Shown here: positions 32,703-42,847 of the stretch, piece after piece
Numbering within the stretch: position 1 is the stretch's first letter
Layout: each line of letters begins with the position of its first letter
NCBI GenBank assembly: GCA_022925895.1
Contig: JAKSYS010000044.1
Coordinates: forward strand, 62,001 to 126,000
Reading direction: 5' to 3'
Length of the DNA: 64,000 nt
Source of the DNA: Fragilaria crotonensis
Lineage: Eukaryota > Bacillariophyta > Fragilariophyceae > Fragilariales > Fragilariaceae
Position numbers and translations under genes: made by a program
The notes under the pieces: model-generated
Databases searched by the model: none
What the model was told of the DNA's origin: nothing
What the model saw: only the letters and a program-made list of their open reading frames with translations

Positions 32703-32820
32703 CGATTCTCAATTAATACTTCTATACATTCAAGTATCTATTACGTTGTCTTTCATGCCGCCTCCTTGTTATCTTCGCACTAAGAAAGAAAAGATCTACT
32801 ATCGCTACCTTGTTTGCTTC

Positions 32821-34755
32821 ATGACCTTTAAGGACAACACGGATTACGACAAGGATTCTAATATTGTTGAATTCACACAAGAACAACTTCTAGCAATCAC
32901 TCCGGATGACTTGAAGCGATGGATGTGTGTGACAGCATACGGAGTGGCCGATCCAGGTCCCGACGATCGGCCAACCCATGCACGATCAGTTTCCCTTGAA
33001 AATGCAAAGAAGGCAATATCTTTCTTCATGCCGAGAAAACAGCCGTGGGATGATCCAAGCATGGTTGGAAATCCAACAAGATCTATTGCAGTTAATGGTT
33101 TGATTCGAAGTATTCGGAGGCATGAGGTAAGGGGCGAGGGAGTACCAAGCAGTGCTAAACGAGCTGTAACAAAAGCAGAGTTCGAGCAGGCCATGAACCA
33201 ACTCAACTCATTTGATGACATCCACCGAAAGTACATGATTCCAGCGGCTTGTAAATTCCAATTTGCTATGATTGGGCGTGTTGATGATGTGTGCCATTTT
33301 AAGGAGGTCGATTTGAATGTCAATCCCCTTCTTCCCTCCAGTCTGGTCGCTCGTATCCGCTGGTCAAAGAATGTAATGGAAGAACGCAACTCCCCAAGAC
33401 AGATGATATTTGGAAGCATGGACACAAGGTATTGTGTTCTTCTTTCACTCGGCATCTACTACCTGGAGGTATGGTGTGAAGCTGGGGATGGTCTTGGAAG
33501 TCCATACCTGTTTGGTTGTAGCGATGATCCAGACAGAAACAAAGCATTTATAGCCAACAAGTTGAAGCGCCACATTTGGGATGCAACCAACGATGCGGGT
33601 AACTCAATGTTGGAAGCGAGCAATCTACTCGGGACACACAGTTTACGAAAGTTCTCAACATCGTACGCAATGCGGAATGGTTGTCCGAAAGATTATGTTG
33701 CAGCTCGAGGCCGCTGGAGGAAGAAACAGGTTGTAGATCGTTACATCGACATCGAACTTCCTTACCCAGATGCAAAGGTGGCATCGGTTCTTGCAGTTGG
33801 AGGGCCCATGAAATATGTTGTGAAAAACGGCAGCGGTGTTCTGGACAATTGGTTGTTGACCCAAGTAGTGCCTCACTTGTCTCGATCGGTGACCTTGAGT
33901 CAGCAAGTTGCTTTAGTGTTGGCTCCACCCGTCCTTTGGGCTGCATTTGAAGAATCGATGGAACTCTACATGCCAGTTAACCTTAGGAATCGCATTCAAG
34001 CTGCCTACAATGCACTTGAGAATCGATTGCCTGTGGGACAGAATCCTGTTCAGCGGATTCCGATTATTGTGACTGGCCATGACGACCAGGTTTTTATCAC
34101 AGAGGTCTTCCCCGAAGAGGACGTTGATCGCCTTAATGGACGAGTTAGGAACTTAGCAGCAAATATTGGGGGAGGCGGTGGTCGTGACGACTTGTTGAGA
34201 GCAGTGCATGCTCAGGTTGGCATCCAGAGGCGCGAAGGGCATGCCAGGGGCGAAGCACTCATAGGAAGGCTTGATCGCCTCAGTGAATACGTTTCACAGA
34301 TGGATCAACGGCACACCCAACAAATGAACACCCTTCGTCGATCTGTCCATCGGGTTGCACTTCAACCTGTGCAACGTCCTCGTGTTGATGAGGATGGTGG
34401 GTTTGATGGAGGACAGCAGGATGCAGGAGAGGCAAATGCAAGGGAGAATGCGACATTGATTAAAAACCCGAGGTCACTCCACCTGCTCTGGCAAGAATAC
34501 GAATTTGGTATCGGAGGGCGAAAGCCTGCCAAAAATTTCAATGCCATTGAGCGGGGTAGGGTGAAATATGCCTACTACCGACGAAAGATTGCATGGGAAA
34601 TGATTGCAGGGCTTGTTCGTGGAGGTCACACAGCCCAAGTTGCAATCGACATGATTTACGAAATCTATGGTGCATCAACTGGGGTGACAACAATTCTAAG
34701 AACAATGCGACACGACATGGCAGCTGGACGAGTGCATCCCAGTCTTCGTGTCTAG
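32821..34755 (+). CDS. Crypton-type tyrosine recombinase with C-terminal GCR1_C-like domain
   Basis: A 644-residue intact protein from ATG 32821; an in-frame ATG at 32755 is also possible, and sequence before that looks non-coding. The catalytic domain has tyrosine-recombinase residues in canonical order: Arg153 (FAMIGRVDDVCHF), a candidate Lys183 (RWSKN), His273-x-x-Arg276 (GTHSLRKFSTS), Trp299 (ARGRWRKKQ) and the nucleophile Tyr308 (VVDRYIDI), with the usual nine-residue W-Y spacing. A linker rich in Gln and Arg follows. Residues about 549-618 (SLHLLWQEYEFGIGG, then YYRRKIAWEMIAGLVRGG) resemble the GCR1_C DNA-binding domain found in Crypton elements. Cryptons move by recombinase-mediated circle integration without TIRs. 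Every catalytic residue is present, so this copy may be active. Confidence 0.82.
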   Translation: MTFKDNTDYDKDSNIVEFTQEQLLAITPDDLKRWMCVTAYGVADPGPDDRPTHARSVSLENAKKAISFFMPRKQPWDDPSMVGNPTRSIAVNGLIRSIRRHEVRGEGVPSSAKRAVTKAEFEQAMNQLNSFDDIHRKYMIPAACKFQFAMIGRVDDVCHFKEVDLNVNPLLPSSLVARIRWSKNVMEERNSPRQMIFGSMDTRYCVLLSLGIYYLEVWCEAGDGLGSPYLFGCSDDPDRNKAFIANKLKRHIWDATNDAGNSMLEASNLLGTHSLRKFSTSYAMRNGCPKDYVAARGRWRKKQVVDRYIDIELPYPDAKVASVLAVGGPMKYVVKNGSGVLDNWLLTQVVPHLSRSVTLSQQVALVLAPPVLWAAFEESMELYMPVNLRNRIQAAYNALENRLPVGQNPVQRIPIIVTGHDDQVFITEVFPEEDVDRLNGRVRNLAANIGGGGGRDDLLRAVHAQVGIQRREGHARGEALIGRLDRLSEYVSQMDQRHTQQMNTLRRSVHRVALQPVQRPRVDEDGGFDGGQQDAGEANARENATLIKNPRSLHLLWQEYEFGIGGRKPAKNFNAIERGRVKYAYYRRKIAWEMIAGLVRGGHTAQVAIDMIYEIYGASTGVTTILRTMRHDMAAGRVHPSLRV

Positions 34756-36387
34756 ATGTAGAGTTTGCAAATTAGAGGCTGTAACAACAAGCATAGCAAA
34801 ATGAATGCGATTAAATTTACTTCATGTTACACCACCGCGGTGTAATGAAAAATAATGTGTTCGGACATCATAAATTCTTGTGCTCAATTTGGACTGGTTA
34901 CTGTGAGAGTGCGAGACCGTGAAAGTGTGAGAAATAAGCCAGCATGGCAAGACAAGCACAATTAAGAATGCTTCGACCAATATTCGAACTTCATGTACCA
35001 ACAATTGTACCAACAATTAATGAGGAGTAGTACTCCAACACTCCGAGTACTCACCAATCTGATCTGGTGGCTGGTGGTCCAAGGAAAGCATCAAAAACTT
35101 CGATTCCCTGGATCACGTCTGCATCATCTTCCGGAAATTTAAGCTTTTAACAGCAGTACTTCGAGTACTGCTACGGGTTGTCATCGTAAAACAGCGGATG
35201 CCTGTTGATGCACACGTTCTCAAAGAGATGAATAATGCCAGTCTCTCGTATATGTCGGTGTGAAGGAGGTCTTCGCGGACATGTACAATGTACAATAAAG
35301 ATTTTGTGGGCCAAACTTGACTTGGCAGCCATGAATGATACATGTACATGCTCGGAGCTCTGAGTATGCTCCGAGTCTTCGAGTACACCTACGCAAGGCC
35401 GTAGCCAGCACGCGGAGTACGAGTACTTGTGGAATGGTTTCCCGCGTTTGCTTTTACGTGCACGACGTATGGTAGTAGAGAATGGCTTTGTGCGTTTGTT
35501 GTTTGTTGCTGTTGCTCCAACGCGCACCCCAAAATCAAAAATTACTGTCAGACAAGGAAGTGACTAGTAACGTACACTTCGTACTTAATTGTACATCATG
35601 TACATTTAATAGTAGGTCTACTCGGTGGCAAAAATCTGAGCACAAAATGAAGATACTGGCACAGTACTCGAGTACCAGCAGGTACCAGGGTACAAGTTAT
35701 GACATACAAGTACGACGTGACTTGTGGATCACAATTTGCTTGCGTCCGAAATCGGAGTATCGTACCATGTATATATGTATTCGGAGGGTACCCACCCGAG
35801 TTGGATTCGCCTCGTCGTTTGCTTGCTCTTCTCCAGATTCCCAGAAGATCACGACGCTCACGACTCACACACTCGCGGCATGCGGCCTGAACTGAGTCAA
35901 ACCATTCCCACGAAACTCGGAGAGTGACTGATAAGTGGTATCGTTCGAATCCATACATGGGTTAGCGGCCCTATGAAATGTATGAACATACTACTCAAAC
36001 TGCATGGCAGGCGGTAGCAACTCCCCACCGGTAGGTTGAGATTTCATGTTTGGGACGTTCATCCTAAGGAACGACCAAGGGTTTGATTGCGTCCTATGAT
36101 ACTGGGCTGAACCCCAGCATACTCGCAATCGAATCCTAAGACATACCCTCTTCTGATCATCTGCGATGATCCCAAAGATTCAACATTTGGTTATAGCAGC
36201 AATTTACTTCTACTCTCGTCATACACGTAGCATTTTATCAGTCGTAGTAGGCAAGATGTACTCGATTCTAGAAGTCAAACCAAACTTAATCCGCTGGAGT
36301 GCACTTCCAACACATGGGTGGTACACTCAGCTTACCCTTAACCTTTCGAATCACATGAACAATCACTTTCACACACAAAGATCCGAT
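34756..36387. other. Spacer, GTAC-rich, no supported gene
   Basis: No gene seen. It contains an inverted repeat at 34827-34845 just after the recombinase gene, an ACTCCGAGT at 35040-35048, and many GTAC-centred palindromes (35010-35720). ORFs in this stretch look like chance frames. Confidence 0.45.
34827..34845. repeat. Inverted repeat TTACACC-5-GGTGTAA downstream of recombinase gene
   Basis: A 7-bp perfect inverted repeat with a 5-bp spacer, 72 bp after the recombinase stop codon. It could be a transcription-end hairpin or an element-boundary structure; this is uncertain. Confidence 0.4.
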
Positions 36388-37146
36388 TTACAGCAAGTAA
36401 ACAGAAGCAAAAGCAGCGCCGAGAGCTGCAGCGAAGAGCCCATATCCAGTGGCACTCGACGTGGGCGAAGGGGCCTTGCTCCCAACAGGGCTCTTGCGGG
36501 TTGGATCTTCAGAGGGAATACTTGATGGCGTGAATGATGGAACATCAGACGGGATTGCTGATGGAAGAGAGGAACTCTCAGCAGCAGATCCACCTTCAGT
36601 CGGTGGGGCGGTCGGAGCTGCGGCGCCAGTAGAAATGAAAGTGGCGTCCGGGGTCGGAAGGGAGGTTGGGACGCTACCGGGACCAACGGTGACAGGTGAA
36701 GCGGTAGTAGGAGCAACAGGCGAGGTAGGACCTATCGAAACGACTGTAGGTGTGTCACCAGAAAGAGTCAACGAGAGAGACCGACCGCAGAACCCATACT
36801 TGGAATCACTGGCAATAGCTGTGATGGTATCTGTTCCCTCAGGCAACACAACCGAACCGACTGATCGCGCAAAGGGTTGTTCATTGGGGTGGGAGTATAG
36901 GATGTCACGTTTTCCCAAGAGTACATAGGTATCATTGGCAAACACCGACCGAATCTCAACGCGGTTGCAGAAGTGCTCGGTCGTAGTAACTTCGTAAGGC
37001 GCAAACATGTGGGGTAAGATCTCCCAGCCATCCGCCGTTAGCTCAATGGCTTCCAACTCGACGATGTCGCAGCAGTTGTATTCAGCCCCAGAAACACCAA
37101 GAAGGAGAGCTAGTACAGCAGTAGCGAATGAAGTTTGCTTCATCAT
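36388..37146 (-). CDS. Secreted Ser/Pro-stalk protein, copy 2 (intact; probable GPI/membrane anchor)
   Basis: A 252-residue protein from ATG 37146 (two adjacent Met codons; sequence upstream in frame begins with GTG). A signal peptide (SFATAVLALLLGVSGAEY) is followed by a cysteine-containing head (NCCDIVELEAIELTADGWEI, then EHFCNRVEIRSVF and YGFCGRSLSLTLS). A long Thr/Pro/Ser stalk ends in diatom-typical SAIPSDVPSFTPSSIPS, and a hydrophobic C-terminus (GLFAAALGAAFASVYLL) suggests a GPI anchor or tail anchor. It is paralogous to 31324-32173. The cell wall or extracellular surface is the probable location; the function is unknown. Confidence 0.7.
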   Translation of the reverse strand: MMKQTSFATAVLALLLGVSGAEYNCCDIVELEAIELTADGWEILPHMFAPYEVTTTEHFCNRVEIRSVFANDTYVLLGKRDILYSHPNEQPFARSVGSVVLPEGTDTITAIASDSKYGFCGRSLSLTLSGDTPTVVSIGPTSPVAPTTASPVTVGPGSVPTSLPTPDATFISTGAAAPTAPPTEGGSAAESSSLPSAIPSDVPSFTPSSIPSEDPTRKSPVGSKAPSPTSSATGYGLFAAALGAAFASVYLL

Positions 37147-39031
37147 TGTGGTAGGATTATTTTTTTGTGGTAACACCTTGAGCTAGAAAGGATTCTGTCC
37201 GAGTCAGGGATTGTGCGGACTTCTATGGAATCGTGGCGTTGTGCGCCTTGAACGATTCATGGGGATGGAGACCCTCTCCGCAGCGTCGGCAGCAAATTTA
37301 CTTAGAGGACAACGGGCGACAGGAATCCGTTGGTATGCCTACTATGGGTAATAATTCGATACTAGAACAGCCCACCAATGTTTGGATTAAAGTGATTGGT
37401 ATGTATATTATTCAACCTTGTATAGCCGAATTCCCGTTTGGCGCCCAATCTCTGTGAAGAGTGCACACTCCATCCCTGTCGCATGTTTCGTTACTTACAA
37501 TCTTCCGATTCTCATCCCCTCCTTTCGTGTTGAGTGCGTCGGAAAAATCTCCCTCTTATGTTTTTTATATAGCGAGGATCAGATTATACATGTACAACAG
37601 CGTCGTGGATTCAAAACATAATACATATCATCGCATCTGTATGTATGATTTTTCCTGCTAGTACGATTGTGACACATCGCGCTCGCGCATCCAACGAAAT
37701 CCGTACCGTTGCTCTAGTATTGCGAGCATGTACGGTGCTCACCCGTCCTACAGTAATCTTTTATATCGGTGCGAGAATGATTTTCGTATGACTTGCATCT
37801 TGTGGATTGTGGCTGTAAGGCTGTGAGCAGATGTGGATGGTTGCTCAGCTGCGTCGACCATCATTCGTGAGTTCGGACAGAGTCGACTCGTTTTAGGGCG
37901 CTCCTCTACTGCTCGTAGTTAATGGTTCAGTGTCGCCTGTTTCGACTGTCAACACGTCAACACCACCAGTGTAAGTGTACCGTGATCTACTCCAAGTACA
38001 CTTATAGGATTGGAAGCAGGAATGGGTTCTTCTATCCCTGTCTCGCAAGTCGCCCGACTCTGGATCCGGAACGTCTAGATTCGTACTGCGACACAGGGTT
38101 AATCCACTCTTCTTATTGGTGGTAATCTAATCGTGCATCTGCACCGCATCCTGCAAGCTTTGATACATGTATCAATGTGCTCGGATGTGGGATTGTCTTC
38201 CAACGCTTCTTTTGGGTTGGCGCACCATTCCGATTGGAATGGTCCTGTTCACGAGGTGCGCGGAGTCGCTAAGAAGTTGTCACGCTCCATACGAACGAAA
38301 AGTCTTTGGATGTGATCCACACGATAAAGCGGAACATTTGATGGGCGATCCGAAGATCGATGGACGCGTCGCTTATTCGAAGGTTGCCTGAGTACGTACC
38401 AAGGGTAGCAATGGCGTCCGCTTGACTCTAGTTTTGCATCGCTTGAAAAGGCTATGTAGCACGTGAAAAGATTTGTTTTTGAGTTCGATACCAAACTAGG
38501 TCTGGCTAGCTAGACCGGAGCCCGGAGTACGCAAAGCCTTCACCTGAGTAGACTGTGCCCCCCAATCCCCAATTGACATGAGACCGTGAGTAACGGCGCC
38601 GACTAATCCACAGGTGGGAGGCCCTAAGCATACTACAATTAGACTATGTACGACTATAGACTCCCGGTATCTACTACCGGTGTGTACCAGACTATGCTAC
38701 GCCAGTTCTCCATTCAAAATAATTTGGGCTCGGAGCTCGAATTCGTGAGACACGCCGACACGCCTCACGCCTCTAACCTTCAAGCCCATGTCATATCATG
38801 CACTCTATCGAGTTCCCATCCGTTAGACCCTCATTAATCATACGAGTTTTGACGCTATTAACCCAACCTACTATCTTATTCTGTGGTCACATGTTCGTAA
38901 GGTGGTGATTCAATGCGCGAGAGCCTACTTTTACTTGGTGCCCGTACTACAAAGCATCTGGATAGCTATCAAAGTCGAATGTGCTGAACTGAGAGTATCC
39001 ATCATAAAGGACAAGAAGGAATCTAGCAGAC
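37147..39031. other. 1.9 kb spacer without supported gene
   Basis: No credible coding frame and no strong repeat seen. It contains the upstream regions of the stalk-protein gene (-) and the transporter gene (+). Confidence 0.45.
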
Positions 39032-40852
39032 ATGTCAATATCAAATCCAAATTCAGAGTCTGGGTTTCAGGATGCTCCGGTCCTCGATTTCGGTCGTTCC
39101 AAGCGCGTCCGGCGACGGATGCACTTTTTGACGGGCATGGCAGCCATTGGTGGGTTCTTGTTTGGATACGATACGGGGGTGATCTCGGGTGCCATGCTTC
39201 CGATTCAACGAACATTTTCATTGAGCAGTGTACAACAGGAAATTGTGGTGTCATCGACCGTGCTGGCGGCCTTTGTGTCGTCATTATTCGGCGGAACGTT
39301 GAATCGAACGTTGGGGCGCCGACAAACTATTCTCATCGCTGCGGCAGTGTTTTCGCTGGGAGCACTGCTTCTTGGATGTTGCTGGAACTATCCGACGTTG
39401 GTATTGGGAAGAGTCGTAGTTGGAGTTGGGATTGGCATTGCATCGTTGACAACTCCCATGTACATTGCCGAGGTGGCAATGCCACAGATGCGTGGTCAGC
39501 TTGTGACAATCAACGCTCTTCTGGTCACTATTGGACAATTTGTTGCCGGCATGGTGGACGGCATCTTTGACAGGTACATGCCAGAGAATGGATGGAGGTG
39601 TATGTTAGGACTGGCGGCCGTGCCATCAATAATTATGTGGATTGGTTTCTTGCGTCTACCAGAGTCGCCACGATGGCTTGCCATGCAGGGACGGGTGGAT
39701 GAAGCCGACGAGGTACTGAGAACGATTCGAGACTTCGACCAAGATGCTTCAGACGAACTACACGAAATTGTCCAGTCGCTGCAGGTGCGACAGCATGGAT
39801 CTCTACTCGTCTGTGACAGCAACGGCAACATGATAGGCAATGACGGGAGCGAAGACAGACCTGATGCTTCTGATTGCGAATCATTCGACGACAATGGCGG
39901 ATTTTGGAAACGTGTGATGGCAATGACCTCTGACCCGCCAACTCGACGAGCCCTCCATTTGGGGTGTGGTATTATGGCACTACAACAACTGTCAGGCATT
40001 AATACTGTCATGTACTACGCAGCGAGTATCTATGAAATGTCCGGATTTCATGAGCTGACAGCAGTTTGGTTAGCGGGATTCACGGCACTAGCACAAGTGG
40101 CTGGAATTGCTTTGAGCATCGTTTTGGTGGAACGCGCAGGGAGAAGAACGCTTGTATTAGCATCCTTGTCGCTTGTGACGATAAGTTTGATTGGACTGGG
40201 AGCTTCGTTCTTCCTATCTCGTATGTATTCAGATGGTGTGACTGAATCGTTCGGAAGCTGCGAATCGCAGCCTGCTATCGTATGGAGTGGAAAAACCCAG
40301 TACTGCTACGACTGTGCTGAAATCAAAGGATGCGGCTTCTGCGGTGGTGTTTGCACTGAAGGCAATGAGAATGGACCATTCAGTGGGGATCCTCAGTGTC
40401 AAGCGCAATGGACTTACAAGAACTGTCCGAATCCATATGGATACATGTCCGTCTTCTTCATGGTTGCCTATCTACTCGCATTTGGTATTGGGATGGGTGG
40501 CCTGCCGTGGACCATAAACTCTGAAATTTATCCCCTAAAATTCCGTTCCCTGGCCGTCAGCTTCAGCACTGCTACCAATTGGATTGGAAACCTGCTAATA
40601 AGTGCGACCTTTCTTTCCATCAGCTCCCCACGTGCACTCGCCGCGTATGGATCTTTTTGGCTCTACGGGAGCATAGCATTTGTGGGGTCCATTTGGCTCT
40701 ATGTGTACATGCCGGAAACAAAGGGACTAAGTTTGGAGGAGATTGAACAATTATTTCGACGAGAACGAGATGGCGCCGGATACACTGTACCAACGGAAAG
40801 CAGTTCACTATCACATCAGACCTCGCGAGGCCACGATGCATTGGAGCATTGA
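39032..40852 (+). CDS. MFS proton-coupled myo-inositol/sugar transporter (SLC2A13/HMIT-like)
   Basis: An intact 606-residue protein from ATG 39032 with twelve predicted membrane helices. Sugar-porter signatures are clear: [19 protein letters not shown] in helix 1, LNRTLGRRQ between helices 2 and 3, [13 protein letters not shown] after helix 6, [13 protein letters not shown] in helix 7, [12 protein letters not shown], and the closing [19 protein letters not shown] cysteine-rich extracellular loop between helices 9 and 10 ([17 protein letters not shown], then [10 protein letters not shown]) is the hallmark of HMIT-type inositol transporters. Transport of myo-inositol or a hexose across the plasma membrane is inferred from the family. 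Confidence 0.9.
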   Translation: MSISNPNSESGFQDAPVLDFGRSKRVRRRMHFLTGMAAIGGFLFGYDTGVISGAMLPIQRTFSLSSVQQEIVVSSTVLAAFVSSLFGGTLNRTLGRRQTILIAAAVFSLGALLLGCCWNYPTLVLGRVVVGVGIGIASLTTPMYIAEVAMPQMRGQLVTINALLVTIGQFVAGMVDGIFDRYMPENGWRCMLGLAAVPSIIMWIGFLRLPESPRWLAMQGRVDEADEVLRTIRDFDQDASDELHEIVQSLQVRQHGSLLVCDSNGNMIGNDGSEDRPDASDCESFDDNGGFWKRVMAMTSDPPTRRALHLGCGIMALQQLSGINTVMYYAASIYEMSGFHELTAVWLAGFTALAQVAGIALSIVLVERAGRRTLVLASLSLVTISLIGLGASFFLSRMYSDGVTESFGSCESQPAIVWSGKTQYCYDCAEIKGCGFCGGVCTEGNENGPFSGDPQCQAQWTYKNCPNPYGYMSVFFMVAYLLAFGIGMGGLPWTINSEIYPLKFRSLAVSFSTATNWIGNLLISATFLSISSPRALAAYGSFWLYGSIAFVGSIWLYVYMPETKGLSLEEIEQLFRRERDGAGYTVPTESSSLSHQTSRGHDALEH

Positions 40853-40902
40853 TGTATGTATCATAGCGTTTTGTAGCTAGTATGCGTTACGTGACGTACG
40901 TC

Positions 40903-42124
40903 CTATTTTTGTACGGTCCAAACTTGCACCGACTTACCAACCAGTTCTTCGTTTGTGAGCGCATCTACAGCGGCACGGGCGGCATCGCGACGATTGATGC
41001 GTCTCCGCGATTCCTTCTTGAGGTCGTCGTCGTCGACTATTGATGGTTCTTGCAACGTAATGTCAAGACTTTCTTCGACAAAATTATCATCATAGCGTGC
41101 CATTTGTAGGATGGTATACGTTAGTGAGGGGAATTCATTCTTGAGAATGTCTTCTCCCTCTCGTTTAAGACCATTGAATGTTCCAAATGGAGTCTCAAAG
41201 TCTTGAAACGCATTCGGTGCTGTCGACACTAGAACAACGTTGATAGGATCATTTCGCACTGACTTATTCCTCCGAATGCAGGTTGAAGTCCTTCTCGCTC
41301 GTTCCACGCTTTGCTTTGCAGATTATTCTTGAGACCACCGAGGATGTTTCGTAGTCCTTCGATCTCCACCCGTCCCTTGGTGGGATCGGCGATAGCTCGA
41401 AACAAAAAGCCAATATTGAGTCCCGATACTGCTCGGGGAGTGTTACCATTAAAGTCAGTCGCGCAGTAAATGATGGAATCAACTCCCTCAGTAATTGTAT
41501 TGCACTGCACAGGATCTAAAAGTTCCACAGGCACCACTCGTATCTTGTTCAAATTGTAATCCTTCATTTCATCTGAAAACCGAAATGTGGCCGTCCGATC
41601 ATCGGCACTCCACGCTGGTCCGATGGTACCCACGCCATCTTCCGCCCCGACTTCATAGGAAAGACGTCCGTATCCACGCGCCGTTGGGGAATTTTCTCCC
41701 ACATAATGGACTGCCGCCACCAGTTCTTCGATTTCGGGATGATTACGTAACAAATAACGACACACCATGGATCCCACGCGACCGTTGGCTCCCAGAACCA
41801 GAATTCTCTTTTTGCGGAGGGACATGCCAGTCTCTTCTTCCACTGCCACAGCTGTCTGAACTGGACGATATAAATCATTATTATTTCGGGGTCGATTCTC
41901 GGCCCCCAGTGCGTCCTCTAACTTTTGGATCTCCTCTCGAAGTTCTTTTGCCTTGGCTTTCAATCGAGCGGCTTCATCATTATCATCGGGTTGTGGCGAG
42001 GAGAGGGAGGAAAAGAGGAAGTGTGGGAGCGTAAGCGACTTGCTGGTGTGACGAGGAAAGCCTCAGAAAGGCTGGCCAAGCCCAACAGGACCCCGATCCG
42101 CTGCGCACTGCGTACTACCTTCAT
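40903..42124 (-). pseudogene. Plastid-targeted NAD(P)-binding (atypical SDR/NmrA-like) protein with two frameshifts
   Basis: ATG 42124 begins a signal peptide ending in a diatom plastid cleavage motif (LLGLASLSEAFLVTP; Phe at +1), then a short transit-like segment. At about 41988, at a CCC run, the frame shifts. The other frame (starting DDNDEAARLKAKAKEL) carries a coiled segment and the Rossmann motif KRILVLGANGRVGSMVCRYL, with IIYCATDFNGNTP later. Around 41230-41290 the frame shifts again, and DPINVVLVSTAPNAFQDFET continues to 40903. The product would be an NAD(P)-binding, probably stromal, protein of the extended or atypical SDR group; no catalytic role can be assigned. Two single-base differences in an otherwise well-conserved gene suggest consensus errors or recent inactivation. 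Confidence 0.72.
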
Positions 42125-42847
42125 CGAGTTGTTAATTGTGAATTGTGACGCAACATAGATACACCGACCACCGGCGGGGTGTGCTTGTTCGAAGTGAACA
42201 ACACGAAAGCACGACGGAGAAGATGTAGGATCTGGGACCACGTAAGTGACGACTACAGTCACGAGTCAGGAGTCACGAGAATTGCAATGAATGCAAATGT
42301 TTGGTAGGTACGTCGTATGTCATGTACACATCAGTACTATGGGACGTACTACTGTAGAAGGTAGTACTGTACCTCTTTTGTACTGTCAACCAAACTTCCG
42401 TCGTCCGTCAGCATGAGCCATGTGCACTGGCGTGTATGTTGAAAGTTGAAGGACGTCACCTGTTCAGTTGTATAGTACAGGTACCAGTACCAGGCTTGGC
42501 GTACAGCACCTGCTCGCCCATTATCGAAAAAACCGTACCCCAAATTACCCCTTTTGCATCAAGGTCCAGTAGAAAAAGTACTTCAAAATCCCCGTAATTG
42601 GTGAGGGGGAGTTTGTGGAACATTCTGTTCGAAACGCACATGGGCATTCGGTACCAGGTACTGTACCAAATCCATGCATCGCATTCGCAAACGACACAAA
42701 TTGAACACTTGAAGAGGATTGGTTTGTTGTTGCATTCAATGGATTCATCAGCCCGACTCACGACCCAACGAGCAGAAACCCAGTCTCCAAACATTCGCCA
42801 ACAATCGAATCGAATCACCGCGCAAGCCTGACATACACTACCACGCC
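42125..42847. other. Divergent spacer between NAD(P)-binding gene and JmjC-like gene
   Basis: It holds the two divergent promoters. GTAC-rich motifs at about 42300-42380 and 42475-42500 are visible, but no promoter element can be placed with confidence. Confidence 0.45.

Noticed and set aside
32182-32820. N-terminal 213-codon extension of the recombinase ORF
   Set aside because: Composition is low-complexity, it overlaps the start of the stalk-protein gene on the other strand, and it contains the TTTTGCCAC iterons. ATG 32821 (or 32755) is a better start.
35596-35958. 120-codon minus-strand ORF and overlapping plus-strand ORFs
   Set aside because: GTAC-rich spacer with no motif, and competing frames on both strands; chance ORFs.
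36050-36150. tRNA-like segment with a CTGGG/CCAG arm
   Set aside because: No acceptor stem pairing and no GGTTCGAATCC-type T loop; not a tRNA.
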